Positions 1 through 9,315 are shown, numbered from the stretch's first letter. The stretch is 64,000 nt of DNA from Streptomyces rimosus (GCF_008704655.1 NZ_CP023688.1:7756501-7820500); one strand, 5' to 3'. The notes: generated by a model from the letters alone, not told the origin. Made by a program: numbers and translations.

Positions 1-825
1 GCACGCGTCGTACCCGACGCCACCCCGCAGCGCCTCGCCCAGCTCTCCCGCGCCGGGATGCGCTCCTACCTGCGCTACTGGATGGAGTCCTTCCGGCTGC
101 CCGCCTGGAGCAAGGAGCGGATAAGAGGCGGCTTCGCGCCGGCCGACGTGCACCACCTGGTGGACGGCCTCAAGAGCGGCCGCGGCGTCATCCTCGCCCT
201 GCCGCACATGGGCAACTACGACCTCGCGGGCGCCTGGGTCACGACCAAGCTGGGCGTGCCCTTCACCACCGTCGCCGAACGCCTCAAGCCCGAATCGCTC
301 TACGACCGGTTCGTCGCCTACCGCGAGGGCCTGGGCATGGAGGTGCTGCCGCACACCGGCGGCGCCGCGTTCGGCATCCTCGCCCGGCGGCTGCGGGCCG
401 GCGGCCTGGTCTGCCTGGTCGCCGACCGCGACCTGTCCGCCTCCGGCATCGAGGTGAAGTTCTTCGGCGAGGCCGCGAAGATGCCGGCCGGACCCGCGAT
501 GCTCGCGGTGCAGACCGGGGCGATGCTGCTGCCGGTCACCCTGTGGTACGACGAGAGCCCGGTCATGCGGGGGCGGGTGCACCCGGAGATCGAGGTGCCC
601 CAGACCGGGACCCGGGCGGAGAAGGCCGCGGCCATGACGCAGATGATGGCCGACGCGTTCGCCTCCGGCATCGCCGATCATCCTCAGGACTGGCACATGT
701 TGCAGCGGTTGTGGCTCGGTGACCTGGAGCCGCGCGAGCCCGCGCGGCGGACCGACGTGCCGGACGGCGGCGCGCCGGGTACGGACGGGGCGCCCGCGGG
801 CGCACGGCGGACGGAGCGGTCTTGA
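1..825 (+). CDS. Phosphatidylinositol mannoside acyltransferase, 5' end cut by window
   Basis: Lysophospholipid acyltransferase (LpxL/HtrB-like) fold, most likely the PatA-type enzyme that acylates phosphatidylinositol mannosides at the inner face of the membrane. The reading frame is open to base 1, so the N-terminus lies outside the window. The acyltransferase H-x4-D motif is visible as HMGNYD near base 205, and a second conserved block follows (LVADRDLSASG). The C-terminal 35 residues are Arg/Gly/Ala-rich and probably disordered. The stop overlaps the TTG start of pimA by 4 nt (TTGA), which implies translational coupling. That neighbour is the main reason for choosing PatA over a generic lauroyl-type acyltransferase. 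Confidence 0.85.
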   Translation, partial: ARVVPDATPQRLAQLSRAGMRSYLRYWMESFRLPAWSKERIRGGFAPADVHHLVDGLKSGRGVILALPHMGNYDLAGAWVTTKLGVPFTTVAERLKPESLYDRFVAYREGLGMEVLPHTGGAAFGILARRLRAGGLVCLVADRDLSASGIEVKFFGEAAKMPAGPAMLAVQTGAMLLPVTLWYDESPVMRGRVHPEIEVPQTGTRAEKAAAMTQMMADAFASGIADHPQDWHMLQRLWLGDLEPREPARRTDVPDGGAPGTDGAPAGARRTERS

Positions 826-1982
826 GGATCGGAATTGTCTGTCCGTATTCGTGGGACGTCCCCGGTGGCGTCCAGTTCCACGTACGGGACCTGGCCGAGC
901 ATCTGATCCGGCTGGGGCACGAGGTGTCCGTCCTCGCCCCGGCGGACGACGAGACACCGCTGCCGCCGTACGTGGTCTCCGCCGGACGCGCCGTACCCGT
1001 GCGGTACAACGGCTCGGTCGCCCGGCTCAACTTCGGCTTCCTGTCGGCCGCCCGGGTCCGCCGCTGGCTGCACGACGGCGCGTTCGACGTCATCCACATC
1101 CACGAACCCGGCACGCCGTCGGTCGGGCTGCTCGCCTGCTGGGCCGCGCAGGGCCCGATCGTGGCCACCTTCCACACCTCCAACCCGCGCTCCCGCGTCA
1201 TGATCGCGGCGTATCCGATCCTGCAGCCCGCGCTGGAGAAGATCAGCGCGCGGATTGCGGTGAGCGAGTACGCGCGGCGCACCCTGGTCGAGCACCTCGG
1301 GGGCGACGCGGTGGTCATCCCCAACGGCGTCGACGTGGACTTCTTCGCCCGGGCCGAGCCGAGGCCGGAGTGGCAGGGCCGCACGATCGGCTTCATAGGA
1401 CGCATCGACGAGCCCCGCAAGGGGCTGCCCGTCCTGATGCGGGCGCTGCCGCGGATCCTCGCCGAGGTTCCGGACGCGCGGCTGCTGGTCGCCGGCCGCG
1501 GCGACGAGGAGGAGGCCGTCGCGGAACTGCCCGCCGAGCTGCGGTCGCGGGTGGAGTTCCTGGGGATGGTCAGCGACGAGGACAAGGCGCGGCTGCTGCG
1601 CAGCGTGGATCTGTACGTCGCGCCCAACACCGGGGGTGAGTCGTTCGGGATCATTCTCGTCGAGGCGATGTCGGCGGGGGCGCCGGTGCTTGCCAGTGAC
1701 CTCGACGCGTTCGCGCAGGTTCTGGATCAAGGGGAGGCGGGGGAGCTGTTCGCCAATGAGTCCGCGGAGGCGCTCGCCGCCGCGGCTGTGCGTCTTCTCG
1801 GTGATCCGGCGCGTCTGGAGGAGCTGCGGGAGCGGGGGAGCCGGCATGTGCGGCGGTTCGACTGGGGGACTGTGGGGGCCGACATTCTTGCGGTGTACGA
1901 GACGGTTGCTTCGGGGGCGGCGGCTGTGGCTACGGATGAGCGGGTGGGGTTTCGGGGGCGGTGGGGGTTGGCTCGGGAGTAG
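822..1982 (+). CDS. pimA: Phosphatidylinositol alpha-mannosyltransferase PimA
   Basis: GT4-family (GT-B fold) glycosyltransferase, 386 aa, the usual PimA length. It transfers mannose from GDP-mannose to phosphatidylinositol, the first step of PIM synthesis, at the cytoplasmic membrane. The N-terminal domain opens with MRIGIVCPYSWDVPGGVQ, whose glycine loop and VPGGVQ motif bind the acceptor. The C-terminal donor domain has GFIGRIDEPRKG and the E-x7-E motif in GGESFGIILVEA, at about residues 271-281. The TTG start overlaps the preceding acyltransferase stop. Codon use drifts to more T in the last 100 codons, but the frame stays open and the motifs are intact. Confidence 0.92.
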   Translation: MRIGIVCPYSWDVPGGVQFHVRDLAEHLIRLGHEVSVLAPADDETPLPPYVVSAGRAVPVRYNGSVARLNFGFLSAARVRRWLHDGAFDVIHIHEPGTPSVGLLACWAAQGPIVATFHTSNPRSRVMIAAYPILQPALEKISARIAVSEYARRTLVEHLGGDAVVIPNGVDVDFFARAEPRPEWQGRTIGFIGRIDEPRKGLPVLMRALPRILAEVPDARLLVAGRGDEEEAVAELPAELRSRVEFLGMVSDEDKARLLRSVDLYVAPNTGGESFGIILVEAMSAGAPVLASDLDAFAQVLDQGEAGELFANESAEALAAAAVRLLGDPARLEELRERGSRHVRRFDWGTVGADILAVYETVASGAAAVATDERVGFRGRWGLARE

Positions 1983-2016
1983 GGGGCCCTGGTCCGCGCA
2001 TGCGGGGAGGGTCCCC

Positions 2017-2721
2017 TTACACACCCCCTCCGGTCGGTTTGGCGAGTGCGGGTCGGTGGGGCTCCTGGTGACTGGGGCGGGAACCCAGTAGGGAGATGCC
2101 GTGCCGGGCTCGGAAACGGCGGGCTCGGCGGAGTGTGATCAGTACGGTGGCGCCCAGTACGACGGCTGTCTGGCAGCGGCCTATCAGCGGGACCACGTCT
2201 ACGGGGAGCGTCAGGGCGGTGATGACTCCTACGGTCGCGTCGAGGAGTTGGCCTCCGCCCCATAGTGCGGTGAGTTTGCGCAGCTCCTTGCGTAGGGCGG
2301 GGGTTGTCTGCCACAGGTGGTCGCGTTCGGTGGCTGCTGTTTCGCCTCCCAGCCGGATGCCGAAGTGGTAGGCGAATGGGCGCTGCGTGAGCAGTGAGCC
2401 CGTTATCCAGGCGCCCAGGGCCACCGACATGCCTACGTCCTTCAGCAGGAGTACGCGTGGGCTGCCGCTGATCAGTGATGTGGCGGCGGATATGGCCAGC
2501 AGGCCGGCGACGAACAGGTCGATGCTGTCCGTACGGCGGCCGGTGGCTACGGTCCACACCACTCGTAGGGCCGGGACTGCGCTGCTGAGCAGTAGGGCCA
2601 GCCACTGCTCGGCTCCTTGCGCGCGTAGGACGTAGAAGAGCGCGAGTGGCAGTACGGCGTTGATGGTGAGGGAGCGGGCGAGCGGGCCCCACGGGCCGCG
2701 ACGCCGGCTGGGCTGAGTCAT
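2017..2721 (-). CDS. VC0807-like integral membrane protein
   Basis: Protein of 234 aa with several hydrophobic segments (LTINAVLPLALFYVL, LALLLSSAVPALRVVW, LFVAGLLAISAATSLI and others), consistent with five or six membrane helices. The pattern R-x-D-S-I-D-L after helix 2 and the pre-helical HFGIRLGGE remind me of the VC0807 family, which has no established function. The start at 2721 is chosen because an AGGAGG ribosome binding site lies 9 nt upstream. A longer frame to 2841 would add an unlikely Arg-rich leader. It is transcribed against pimA and stands alone. Confidence 0.8.
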   Translation of the reverse strand: MTQPSRRRGPWGPLARSLTINAVLPLALFYVLRAQGAEQWLALLLSSAVPALRVVWTVATGRRTDSIDLFVAGLLAISAATSLISGSPRVLLLKDVGMSVALGAWITGSLLTQRPFAYHFGIRLGGETAATERDHLWQTTPALRKELRKLTALWGGGQLLDATVGVITALTLPVDVVPLIGRCQTAVVLGATVLITLRRARRFRARHGISLLGSRPSHQEPHRPALAKPTGGGV

Positions 2722-2876
2722 GGGTCGGCCTCCTGACCGGTGCGGAGCGGGTACCGAAAACGCTAGGGACGGGGGGCGCCGGGCGGATCGGAGTACGGGT
2801 GGGTTCCCGTGGCCCCGTCTCCACCTCCGGCGTCCACCCACGGGTTGAAGCGGGGCGGCCGGTACTGTGACCCGGC

Positions 2877-3422
2877 GTGACCACTTTGATCTGGATCGCG
2901 GCGGCCCTCGTCGTCATCGGCGTCTATCTGAGCTGGACCGCGGGGCGGCTGGACCGTTTGCACGCGCGCATCGACGCGGCCCGCGCGGCGCTGGACGCGC
3001 AGTTGTTGCGCCGTGCCTCGGTGGCCCAGGAGCTGGGGACGTCGGGGCTGCTCGACCCGGCCGCGTCGATCGTGCTCTACGAGGCGGCGCACGAGGCGCG
3101 GCAGGCGGCCGAGGAGCAGCGGGAGGTGGCGGAGAGCGGGCTGAGCCAGGCGTTGCGCGCGGTCTTCGACGACGAGGGGCAGCTGGAGGCCGTACGGGAG
3201 GCGCCCGGGGGGGAGCAGACGGTCGCCGAGCTGACGGCGGCGGTGCGGCGGGTTCCGATGGCGCGGCGGTTCCACAACGACTCCGTACGGGCGGCCCGTG
3301 CGGTGCGCCGTCATCGGGTGGTGCGGTGGTTCCGGCTCGCGGGCCATGCGCCGTTCCCGATGGCCTTCGAGATGGACGACGAGCCGCCGGCTGTCCTGGG
3401 GGACCGGTCGGCGGGCCGGTGA
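2877..3422 (+). CDS. LemA-like membrane-anchored coiled-coil protein
   Basis: Protein of 181 aa with one N-terminal membrane segment (residues 3-20, LIWIAAALVVIGVYLSW) followed by a helical, Ala/Glu/Arg-rich body. Near the C-terminus, ARRFHNDSVRAARAVRR followed by a Pro-Phe-hydrophobic-Phe-Glu stretch resembles the closing motif of LemA proteins (RRFYNDAVR...FFE). That suggests a divergent LemA fold on the inner face of the membrane, function unknown. The GTG start places the membrane segment immediately at the N-terminus. It lies between the VC0807 gene, which is divergent, and pdxS. Confidence 0.75.
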   Translation: MTTLIWIAAALVVIGVYLSWTAGRLDRLHARIDAARAALDAQLLRRASVAQELGTSGLLDPAASIVLYEAAHEARQAAEEQREVAESGLSQALRAVFDDEGQLEAVREAPGGEQTVAELTAAVRRVPMARRFHNDSVRAARAVRRHRVVRWFRLAGHAPFPMAFEMDDEPPAVLGDRSAGR

Positions 3423-3533
3423 TCCGGGGCGGGCCACGAGCCACCGCCTTGTAATTGGCCCTTTTCAGTGGCCCCCGGCAAACGGTTGTGTGGGCGGCGG
3501 AGTACATCCGCCTGCACCGAGTGAGGTCATACC

Positions 3534-4463
3534 GTGTCCACCACGCCCAACGCCACGTCCGCCACCGCTGCCGCCGGTACGCCCGAGACCGGAACCGCCC
3601 GCGTCAAGCGCGGCATGGCCGAGCAGCTCAAGGGCGGCGTGATCATGGATGTCGTCACGCCGGAGGAGGCGAAGATCGCCGAGGACGCCGGCGCCGTCGC
3701 GGTGATGGCCCTGGAGCGGGTCCCCGCGGACATCCGCAAGGACGGCGGCGTGGCCCGTATGTCCGACCCGGACATGATCGACGGCATCATCGAGGCGGTG
3801 TCCATCCCCGTGATGGCCAAGTCGCGTATCGGGCACTTCGTGGAGGCCCAGGTCCTGCAGTCGCTCGGTGTCGACTACATCGACGAGTCCGAGGTCCTCA
3901 CCCCGGCCGACGAGGTCAACCACTCCGACAAGTGGGCCTTCACCACCCCGTTCGTCTGCGGCGCGACCAACCTGGGCGAGGCGCTGCGCCGGATCGCCGA
4001 GGGCGCTGCCATGATCCGTTCCAAGGGCGAGGCCGGTACCGGCAACGTCGTCGAGGCGGTGCGCCACCTGCGCCAGATCAAGGGCGAGATCGCCAAGCTG
4101 CGCGGCTGTGACAACAACGAGCTGTACGCCGCCGCCAAGGAGCTGCGCGCCCCGTTCGAGCTGGTCAAGGAGGTCGCCGAGCTGGGCAAGCTGCCGGTCG
4201 TGCTGTTCTCCGCCGGCGGTGTGGCCACTCCGGCCGACGCCGCGCTGATGCGCCAGCTCGGCGCCGAGGGCGTCTTCGTGGGCTCCGGGATCTTCAAGTC
4301 CGGCGACCCGGCCAAGCGCGCCGCCGCCATCGTGAAGGCCACCACCTTCTACGACGACCCGAAGGTCGTCGCGGACGTCTCCCGCAACCTGGGCGAGGCC
4401 ATGGTCGGCATCAACTGCGACACCCTCCCCGAGGCGGAGCGCTACGCCAACCGCGGCTGGTGA
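3534..4463 (+). CDS. pdxS: Pyridoxal 5'-phosphate synthase subunit PdxS
   Basis: Synthase subunit of the DXP-independent pyridoxal phosphate pathway. It condenses ribose 5-phosphate, glyceraldehyde 3-phosphate and ammonia supplied by PdxT. At 309 aa it matches the family. Diagnostic blocks are [20 protein letters not shown] at residues 23-42, [20 protein letters not shown], and [13 protein letters not shown], which carries a catalytic lysine. FVGSGIFKS near the C-terminus is the phosphate-binding loop. The GTG start has GAGG 8 nt upstream. pdxT follows after 46 nt. Confidence 0.98.
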   Translation: MSTTPNATSATAAAGTPETGTARVKRGMAEQLKGGVIMDVVTPEEAKIAEDAGAVAVMALERVPADIRKDGGVARMSDPDMIDGIIEAVSIPVMAKSRIGHFVEAQVLQSLGVDYIDESEVLTPADEVNHSDKWAFTTPFVCGATNLGEALRRIAEGAAMIRSKGEAGTGNVVEAVRHLRQIKGEIAKLRGCDNNELYAAAKELRAPFELVKEVAELGKLPVVLFSAGGVATPADAALMRQLGAEGVFVGSGIFKSGDPAKRAAAIVKATTFYDDPKVVADVSRNLGEAMVGINCDTLPEAERYANRGW

Positions 4464-4509
4464 GCGGGCCCGGACACGAGGGAACGGCGAGCGGGAGAGC
4501 GACGGACGG

Positions 4510-5097
4510 ATGAGTAACCCCACCATCGGCGTGCTGGCCCTCCAGGGCGATGTGCGCGAGCACCTGACGGCGCTGGCCACCGCGGACGCCCTGGCCAGGC
4601 CGGTGCGCCGGCCGGAGGAGCTGGCCGAGGCCGACGGCCTGGTCATACCGGGCGGCGAGTCGACGACCATGTCCAAGCTGGCGGTCGTCTTCGGGATGCT
4701 GGAGCCGCTGCGGGAGTTCGTGGCTTCCGGCAAGCCGGTCTACGGCACCTGCGCGGGCATGATCATGCTGGCCGACAAGCTGCTGGACGGGCGCGCGGAC
4801 CAGGAGACCCTGGGCGGCATCGACATGATCGTGCGCCGTAACGCGTTCGGGCGGCAGAACGAGTCCTTCGAGGCGGCCGTGGAGATGGCCGGCGTCGCGG
4901 GCGGGCCGGTCGAGGGCGTCTTCATCCGGGCGCCCTGGGTGGAGTCGACGGGCGCCGCCGTCGAGGTGCTGGCCACGTACGACGGGCACACCGTGGCGGT
5001 CCGGCAGGGTAACGTCCTCGCCACGTCCTTCCACCCGGAACTCACCGGCGACCACCGGGTGCACGCGTCCTTCGTGGACATGGTGCGCCGCGCCTGA
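4510..5097 (+). CDS. pdxT: Pyridoxal 5'-phosphate synthase glutaminase subunit PdxT
   Basis: Class I glutamine amidotransferase, 195 aa, that releases ammonia from glutamine and channels it to PdxS. The catalytic triad is visible: the nucleophile Cys in YGTCAGMI (near residue 80) and the His-Glu pair in SFHPEL (near residue 177). The glutamine-binding GGEST motif sits near residue 46. The ATG follows a GAGAGCGACGG purine stretch. It is co-directional with pdxS and ends just before a terminator-like hairpin, so pdxST looks like a two-gene unit. Confidence 0.97.
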   Translation: MSNPTIGVLALQGDVREHLTALATADALARPVRRPEELAEADGLVIPGGESTTMSKLAVVFGMLEPLREFVASGKPVYGTCAGMIMLADKLLDGRADQETLGGIDMIVRRNAFGRQNESFEAAVEMAGVAGGPVEGVFIRAPWVESTGAAVEVLATYDGHTVAVRQGNVLATSFHPELTGDHRVHASFVDMVRRA

Positions 5098-5112
5098 CGG
5101 TCCCGCGGGGCC

Positions 5113-5144
5113 CGGGCCGCCGCCCTCGTGTGTGCGGCGGCCCG
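5113..5144 (+). terminator. Hairpin after pdxT
   Basis: Perfect 11-bp inverted repeat (CGGGCCGCCGC at 5113-5123 with GCGGCGGCCCG at 5134-5144) and a 10-nt loop, 15 nt after the pdxT stop. There is no U tract, as is usual for Streptomyces terminators. Confidence 0.55.
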
Positions 5145-5208
5145 ATCCCGTCCCGGTAGGATCTGTGGCGTTCGTTTCTCAATCTGGTTACGCGAAGGAG
5201 ACAGGCGG

Positions 5209-5961
5209 ATGTCCGGCCACTCTAAATGGGCTACGACGAAGCACAAGAAGGCCGTGATCGACGCCAAGCGCGGCAAGCTCTTCGCGAAGCTGATCAAGAA
5301 CATCGAGGTCGCGGCCCGTATGGGCGGCGTCGACCTGGACGGTAACCCGACGCTCTACGACGCCGTCCAGAAGGCGAAGAAGCAGTCGGTCCCGAACAAG
5401 AACATCGACTCGGCGATCAAGCGCGGCGGCGGTCTCGAAGCCGGCGGCGCCGAGTACGAGACGATCATGTACGAGGGCTACGGCCCGAACGGTGTCGCGG
5501 TGCTCATCGAGTGCCTGACCGACAACCGTAACCGCGCGGCCTCGGACGTCCGCGTGGCCATGACCCGCAACGGCGGTTCGATGGCCGACCCGGGCTCGGT
5601 GTCGTACCTGTTCAACCGCAAGGGCGTGGTGATCGTCCCCAAGGGCGAGCTGACCGAGGACGACGTGCTGGGCGCGGTCCTGGACGCGGGCGCCGAGGAG
5701 GTCAACGACCTCGGTGAGTCCTTCGAGGTGCTCAGCGAGGCCACCGACGTGGTCGCGGTCCGCACCGCGCTCCAGAAGGCGGGCATCGACTACGACTCGG
5801 CCGACACCAACTTCGTGCCGACCATGCAGGTCGAGCTGGACGAAGAGGGCGCCCGCAAGATCTTCAAGCTGATCGACGCGCTGGAGGACAGCGACGACGT
5901 GCAGAACGTCTTCGCCAACTTCGACGTCTCGGACGAGGTCATGGCCAAGGTCGACGCCTGA
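5209..5961 (+). CDS. yebC: YebC/PmpR family protein (TACO1-like)
   Basis: Member of the YebC/TACO1 family, 250 aa, the typical length. Long annotated as a transcriptional regulator, the family is now also linked to translation of difficult proline stretches. The signature [20 protein letters not shown] fixes the start at 5209, with the ribosome binding site AAGGAG upstream. An in-frame extension to 5128 has no family support. The acidic C-terminal half ([31 protein letters not shown]) is intact. Its place directly before ruvC is conserved in many bacteria. Confidence 0.95.
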   Translation: MSGHSKWATTKHKKAVIDAKRGKLFAKLIKNIEVAARMGGVDLDGNPTLYDAVQKAKKQSVPNKNIDSAIKRGGGLEAGGAEYETIMYEGYGPNGVAVLIECLTDNRNRAASDVRVAMTRNGGSMADPGSVSYLFNRKGVVIVPKGELTEDDVLGAVLDAGAEEVNDLGESFEVLSEATDVVAVRTALQKAGIDYDSADTNFVPTMQVELDEEGARKIFKLIDALEDSDDVQNVFANFDVSDEVMAKVDA

Positions 5962-5985
5962 CGGGCGGGCGGCCGCGCACGTGGC

Positions 5986-6014
5986 GGGCCGGCGGGGACA
6001 CACCCCGCCGGCCC
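5986..6014 (+). terminator. Hairpin after yebC
   Basis: Perfect 12-bp stem (GGGCCGGCGGGG at 5986-5997 with CCCCGCCGGCCC at 6003-6014) and a 5-nt loop, followed by GTTCTG. It sits only 8 bp upstream of the damage-type promoter of ruvC, separating the two units. Confidence 0.65.
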
Positions 6015-6022
6015 GTTCTGCG

Positions 6023-6045
6023 TTGTCAGTGGCAGCCGATACTGT
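6023..6045 (+). promoter_or_regulatory. RecA-independent DNA-damage promoter (PafBC-type) of ruvC
   Basis: TTGTCAGTG at 6023-6031, exactly 8 bases, then TACTGT at 6040-6045. This matches every defined position of the RecA-NDp consensus TTGTCRGTG-N8-TANNNT. That consensus is known from mycobacteria, where PafBC activates it after DNA damage, and has been proposed for other actinobacteria. The inferred transcription start is near 6052, 60 nt before the ruvC ATG. It would drive ruvC-ruvA-ruvB. Confidence 0.75.
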
Positions 6046-6113
6046 GCTGATCAGGGGCGACACGGCCCCGAGTCGAACAGTTGGTCCAACAGGAGAAGTG
6101 GGGGAGCGGGCCG

Positions 6114-6737
6114 ATGAAGGTGCTGGGGGTGGACCCGGGGCTGACCCGCTGCGGCGTCGGCGTGGTCGACGGCGTCGCGGGCCGCCCGCTCACGATGGCC
6201 GGCGTCGGCGTCGTACGGACGCCCGCCGACGCCGACATCGCGCACCGCCTGGTCCTCATCGAGCGCGGCATAGACGAGTGGCTCGACGAGCAGCGTCCCG
6301 ACTGCGTCGCCGTCGAGCGCGTCTTCAGCCAGCACAACGTCCGTACGGTCATGGGCACCGCCCAGGCCAGCGCGGTCGCCATGCTGTGCGCGGCGCGCCG
6401 CGGGCTGCCCGTCGCGCTGCACACCCCCAGTGAGGTCAAGGCCGCCGTGACGGGGTCGGGCCGCGCCGACAAGGCGCAGGTCGGAGCCATGGTCACCCGG
6501 CTGCTCCGGCTGGACGCGCCCCCCAAGCCGGCCGACGCTGCGGACGCGCTCGCGCTGGCCATCTGCCACATCTGGCGCGCCCCCGCCGTCAACCGCCTCC
6601 AGCAGGCCCACGCGGCCAACCGCCTCCAGCAGGCCCAGGCCGCCGCCCGGGCCCGCCCGGCGCCGGCCGGCGTCCGACGTACTCCCGCACGCGCTCTCGG
6701 ACCGCGCTCCGAGGCACCCCAGAAGGGCACCCGATGA
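6114..6737 (+). CDS. ruvC: Crossover junction endodeoxyribonuclease RuvC
   Basis: Holliday junction resolvase with an RNase H-like fold, 207 aa. The four acidic catalytic positions are recognisable: D7 in GVDPGL, the Glu in VAVERVF, and the Asp pair in [13 protein letters not shown]. Most RuvC proteins end soon after that last motif. This one runs on for about 55 residues that are Ala/Gln/Arg/Pro-rich and include a duplicated NRLQQA unit. The ATG at 6114 is chosen because MKVLGVDPG is the family N-terminus. The stop overlaps ruvA by 4 nt (ATGA). Confidence 0.96.
   Translation: MKVLGVDPGLTRCGVGVVDGVAGRPLTMAGVGVVRTPADADIAHRLVLIERGIDEWLDEQRPDCVAVERVFSQHNVRTVMGTAQASAVAMLCAARRGLPVALHTPSEVKAAVTGSGRADKAQVGAMVTRLLRLDAPPKPADAADALALAICHIWRAPAVNRLQQAHAANRLQQAQAAARARPAPAGVRRTPARALGPRSEAPQKGTR
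6591..6644 (+). repeat. 27-bp tandem duplication inside ruvC
   Basis: Two adjacent 27-bp copies (6591-6617 and 6618-6644) that begin identically with AACCGCCTCCAGCAGGCCCA and differ by a few bases at the end. They encode NRLQQAHAA followed by NRLQQAQAA in the C-terminal tail of RuvC. The reading frame is kept, so it is a coding duplication. Confidence 0.85.
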
Positions 6738-7354
6738 TCGCCTTCGTCTCCGGCCCGGTCGCGGCCCTGGCACCGGACACCGCCGTCGTGGAGGTGGGCG
6801 GTATCGGCATGGCCGTGCAGTGCACCCCCGGCACCCTGTCCGGACTGCGCGTCGGCCAGCAGGCCAAACTGGCCACCTCCCTCGTCGTACGGGAAGACTC
6901 GCTCACCCTGTACGGCTTCGCCGACGACGACGAGCGGCAGACGTTCGAGCTGCTGCAGACCGCCAGCGGCGTGGGCCCGCGGCTGGCGCAGGCCATGCTC
7001 GCGGTGCACTCCCCGGACACGCTGCGCCTCGCCGTCGCCAACGGCGACGAGAAGACGCTCACGGCCGTGCCCGGCATCGGCAAGAAGGGCGCCCAGAAGC
7101 TGCTGCTGGAGCTGAAGGACCGGCTCGGCGCCCCCGTCGGCACGGGCGCAGCGGGCGTCGGGAGCGCCGTGACGGCGGGGTGGAGCGACCAGCTGCACGC
7201 CGCGCTGATCGGCCTCGGGTACGCCACCCGCGAGGCCGACGAAGCGGTGTCCGCCGTCGCGCCGCAGGCCGAGGCGGCGCTCGCCGAGGGCGCGGCGCCG
7301 CAGGTGTCGCAGCTGCTCAAGGCGGCCCTCCAGTCGCTGAACCGGGCCCGGTGA
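6734..7354 (+). CDS. ruvA: Holliday junction branch migration subunit RuvA
   Basis: DNA-binding subunit that holds the four-way junction as a tetramer and recruits the RuvB motor; 206 aa. Domain I starts [15 protein letters not shown]. The paired helix-hairpin-helix motifs are [11 protein letters not shown] and [19 protein letters not shown] at about residues 76-130. The C-terminal RuvB-contacting domain ([16 protein letters not shown]) follows a Gly/Ala linker. It overlaps ruvC by 4 nt, and ruvB starts 100 nt downstream. Confidence 0.97.
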   Translation: MIAFVSGPVAALAPDTAVVEVGGIGMAVQCTPGTLSGLRVGQQAKLATSLVVREDSLTLYGFADDDERQTFELLQTASGVGPRLAQAMLAVHSPDTLRLAVANGDEKTLTAVPGIGKKGAQKLLLELKDRLGAPVGTGAAGVGSAVTAGWSDQLHAALIGLGYATREADEAVSAVAPQAEAALAEGAAPQVSQLLKAALQSLNRAR

Positions 7355-7454
7355 GCCCGGTGCGAACCCGGACCGGCGGCCCCGGCCACCCCCGTAAGAA
7401 CCGCGACGCGAAGCCGGCCGACCGCGCCGGTACGACCACGTGAGGCAGGACGCA

Positions 7455-8537
7455 GTGAACTGGGACGAGCCCACCGAGCTCCAGGGCGGTACGGAGCAGC
7501 GCGACCGGCTGGTGGGGTCCGACGCGGACGGCGAGGACACCGCGGTCGAGGCCGCCCTGCGCCCCAAGGACCTGGGGGAGTTCGTCGGCCAGGAGCGGGT
7601 GCGCGAACAGCTCGACCTGGTGCTGCGCGCGGCCCGCGCCCGCGGCGCCACCGCCGACCACGTCCTGCTCTCCGGCGCCCCCGGCCTCGGCAAGACCACC
7701 CTCTCCATGATCATCGCCGCCGAGATGGGCGCCCCGATCCGCATCACCTCCGGCCCCGCCATCCAGCACGCCGGCGACCTGGCCGCCATCCTGTCCTCCC
7801 TCCAGGAGGGCGAGGTGCTCTTCCTCGACGAGATCCACCGGATGTCCCGGCCCGCCGAGGAAATGCTCTACATGGCCATGGAGGACTTCCGCGTCGACGT
7901 GATCGTCGGCAAGGGCCCCGGAGCCACCGCCATCCCCCTGGAACTGCCGCCCTTCACCCTGGTCGGCGCCACCACCCGGGCCGGGCTGCTGCCCCCGCCG
8001 CTGCGCGACCGCTTCGGCTTCACCGGCCACATGGAGTTCTACGCCCCCGGCGAACTGGAACGCGTCATCCACCGCTCCGCCGAACTGCTCGACGTGCACA
8101 TAGAAGCCGAGGGTGCCGCGGAGATCGCCGGGCGCTCCCGCGGCACCCCGCGCATCGCCAACCGCCTGCTGCGCCGCGTGCGCGACTACGCCCAGGTCAA
8201 GGCGGACGGCGTGATCACCCGCGAGACCGCGGCCCAGGCCCTGGACGTCTACGAGGTCGACGGCCGCGGCCTGGACCGCCTGGACCGGGCGGTGCTGACC
8301 GTGCTGCTCAAGCTGTTCGGCGGCGGCCCGGTGGGCCTGTCCACCCTGGCCGTCGCGGTGGGGGAGGAGCGTGAGACCGTCGAGGAGGTCGCCGAACCGT
8401 TCCTCGTACGGGAGGGCCTGCTCGCCCGCACCCCCCGGGGCCGCATCGCCACCCCCGCCGCCTGGACCCACCTGGGCCTGACCCCGCCCCACCAGCAGGC
8501 AGGCGGAACCGGGCAGCAGGGCCTCTTCGGGGCGTGA
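7455..8537 (+). CDS. ruvB: Holliday junction branch migration ATPase RuvB
   Basis: Hexameric AAA+ motor of the RuvAB complex, about 360 aa. Visible motifs are Walker [10 protein letters not shown], Walker [10 protein letters not shown], sensor 1 VGATTR and the arginine-finger region LRDRFGF. A winged-helix domain at the C-terminus ([19 protein letters not shown]) binds DNA. I prefer GTG 7455 (MNWDEP) because GAGGCAGGA lies just upstream. GTG 7440 is in frame and cannot be excluded. It is expected to be expressed with ruvCA from the damage-type promoter. Confidence 0.97.
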   Translation: MNWDEPTELQGGTEQRDRLVGSDADGEDTAVEAALRPKDLGEFVGQERVREQLDLVLRAARARGATADHVLLSGAPGLGKTTLSMIIAAEMGAPIRITSGPAIQHAGDLAAILSSLQEGEVLFLDEIHRMSRPAEEMLYMAMEDFRVDVIVGKGPGATAIPLELPPFTLVGATTRAGLLPPPLRDRFGFTGHMEFYAPGELERVIHRSAELLDVHIEAEGAAEIAGRSRGTPRIANRLLRRVRDYAQVKADGVITRETAAQALDVYEVDGRGLDRLDRAVLTVLLKLFGGGPVGLSTLAVAVGEERETVEEVAEPFLVREGLLARTPRGRIATPAAWTHLGLTPPHQQAGGTGQQGLFGA

Positions 8538-8584
8538 CGGCGCGGGGACTCGCCGGGTCAGGAACCGCGGTGCCATGCTGGGCG

Positions 8585-8614
8585 TTGTTCCACTGGTGCG
8601 GACTCGCTTAGACT
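8585..8614 (+). promoter_or_regulatory. Candidate HrdB-type promoter of yajC
   Basis: TTGTTC (8585-8590), an 18-bp spacer, then TAGACT (8609-8614) fit the principal sigma factor pattern of Streptomyces. It lies 85 nt before the yajC start, in the only gap between ruvB and the Sec genes. Confidence 0.5.
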
Positions 8615-8699
8615 CCGCCGATGCCGACCGTATGGTCCGGCATTCCCACCCCCGTATATCAGACCGCCGCGCCGCGGTCGTGCGAAGGATTTCCGTCCC

Positions 8700-9263
8700 G
8701 TGAGTATCGTGACTCTCCTCCCCTTCATCGTCCTCATCGGGGCCATGTTCCTGATGACCCGCTCCGCCAAGAAGAAGCAGCAGCAGGCGGCGCAGATGCG
8801 CGACGAGATGCAGCCCGGCACCGGCATCCGGACGATTGGGGGCATGTACGCCACCGTCAAGGAGATCCACGACGACACCGTCCTCCTTGAGGTGGCCCCG
8901 GGCGTGCACGCCCTCTACGCCAAGAACGCGGTCGGCGCCGTCCTCGCGGACGAGGAGTACAACCGCATCCTCGACGGCGCCGAGGGCAAGGACCACCCGG
9001 TCGTCCCGGACGACGCCTCCTCGCTGACCGAGGCCGCCCCGGCCGCCACCGCCGCGGACGACAAGGCCGACGACAAGGCCGCGAACCTGGACAAGTCGCC
9101 GAAGGCCGACCTCACCAAGTCCGAGCCCGCCGCCGACGCGAAGGACGCCGAGAAGGCCCAGGACGCCGAGCCGGCGGAGAAGACCGAGGCCGCCGACGAG
9201 GCCGGCACCGGCACGCAGGCCGGCAAGGCCGACAAGAAGGACGGCGGCGCCGACGCGAAGTAG
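8700..9263 (+). CDS. yajC: Preprotein translocase subunit YajC
   Basis: Small single-pass membrane partner of the SecDF complex. The membrane helix is at residues 3-19 (IVTLLPFIVLIGAMFLM), followed by the basic stretch RSAKKKQQQA and the conserved GIRTIGGMYATVKEI core. At 187 aa it is longer than the usual 90-120. The extra part is a C-terminal tail of about 100 residues, almost entirely Ala, Asp, Lys and Glu, predicted to be disordered in the cytoplasm. The GTG start puts the helix at the N-terminus. A strong hairpin separates it from secD. Confidence 0.93.
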   Translation: MSIVTLLPFIVLIGAMFLMTRSAKKKQQQAAQMRDEMQPGTGIRTIGGMYATVKEIHDDTVLLEVAPGVHALYAKNAVGAVLADEEYNRILDGAEGKDHPVVPDDASSLTEAAPAATAADDKADDKAANLDKSPKADLTKSEPAADAKDAEKAQDAEPAEKTEAADEAGTGTQAGKADKKDGGADAK

Positions 9264-9275
9264 CCACGCGCCGAC

Positions 9276-9315
9276 GGAACCGCGGCGCGCCGTTCGAGCG
9301 GTGCGCCGCGGTTCC
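9276..9315 (+). terminator. Hairpin between yajC and secD
   Basis: 17-nt arms (9276-9292 and 9299-9315), complementary except for one G-U pair, with a 6-nt loop, starting 13 nt after the yajC stop. It may attenuate rather than abolish read-through into secD. Confidence 0.6.

Noticed and set aside
3465..4733. Long minus-strand frames of 300-1200 residues opposite pdxS, ruvB, secD, relA, alaS, carB and others
   Set aside because: They mirror the high G+C at third positions of the true genes, have Arg/Gly/Ala/His-rich sequence without any recognisable domain, and overlap proteins with clear motifs.
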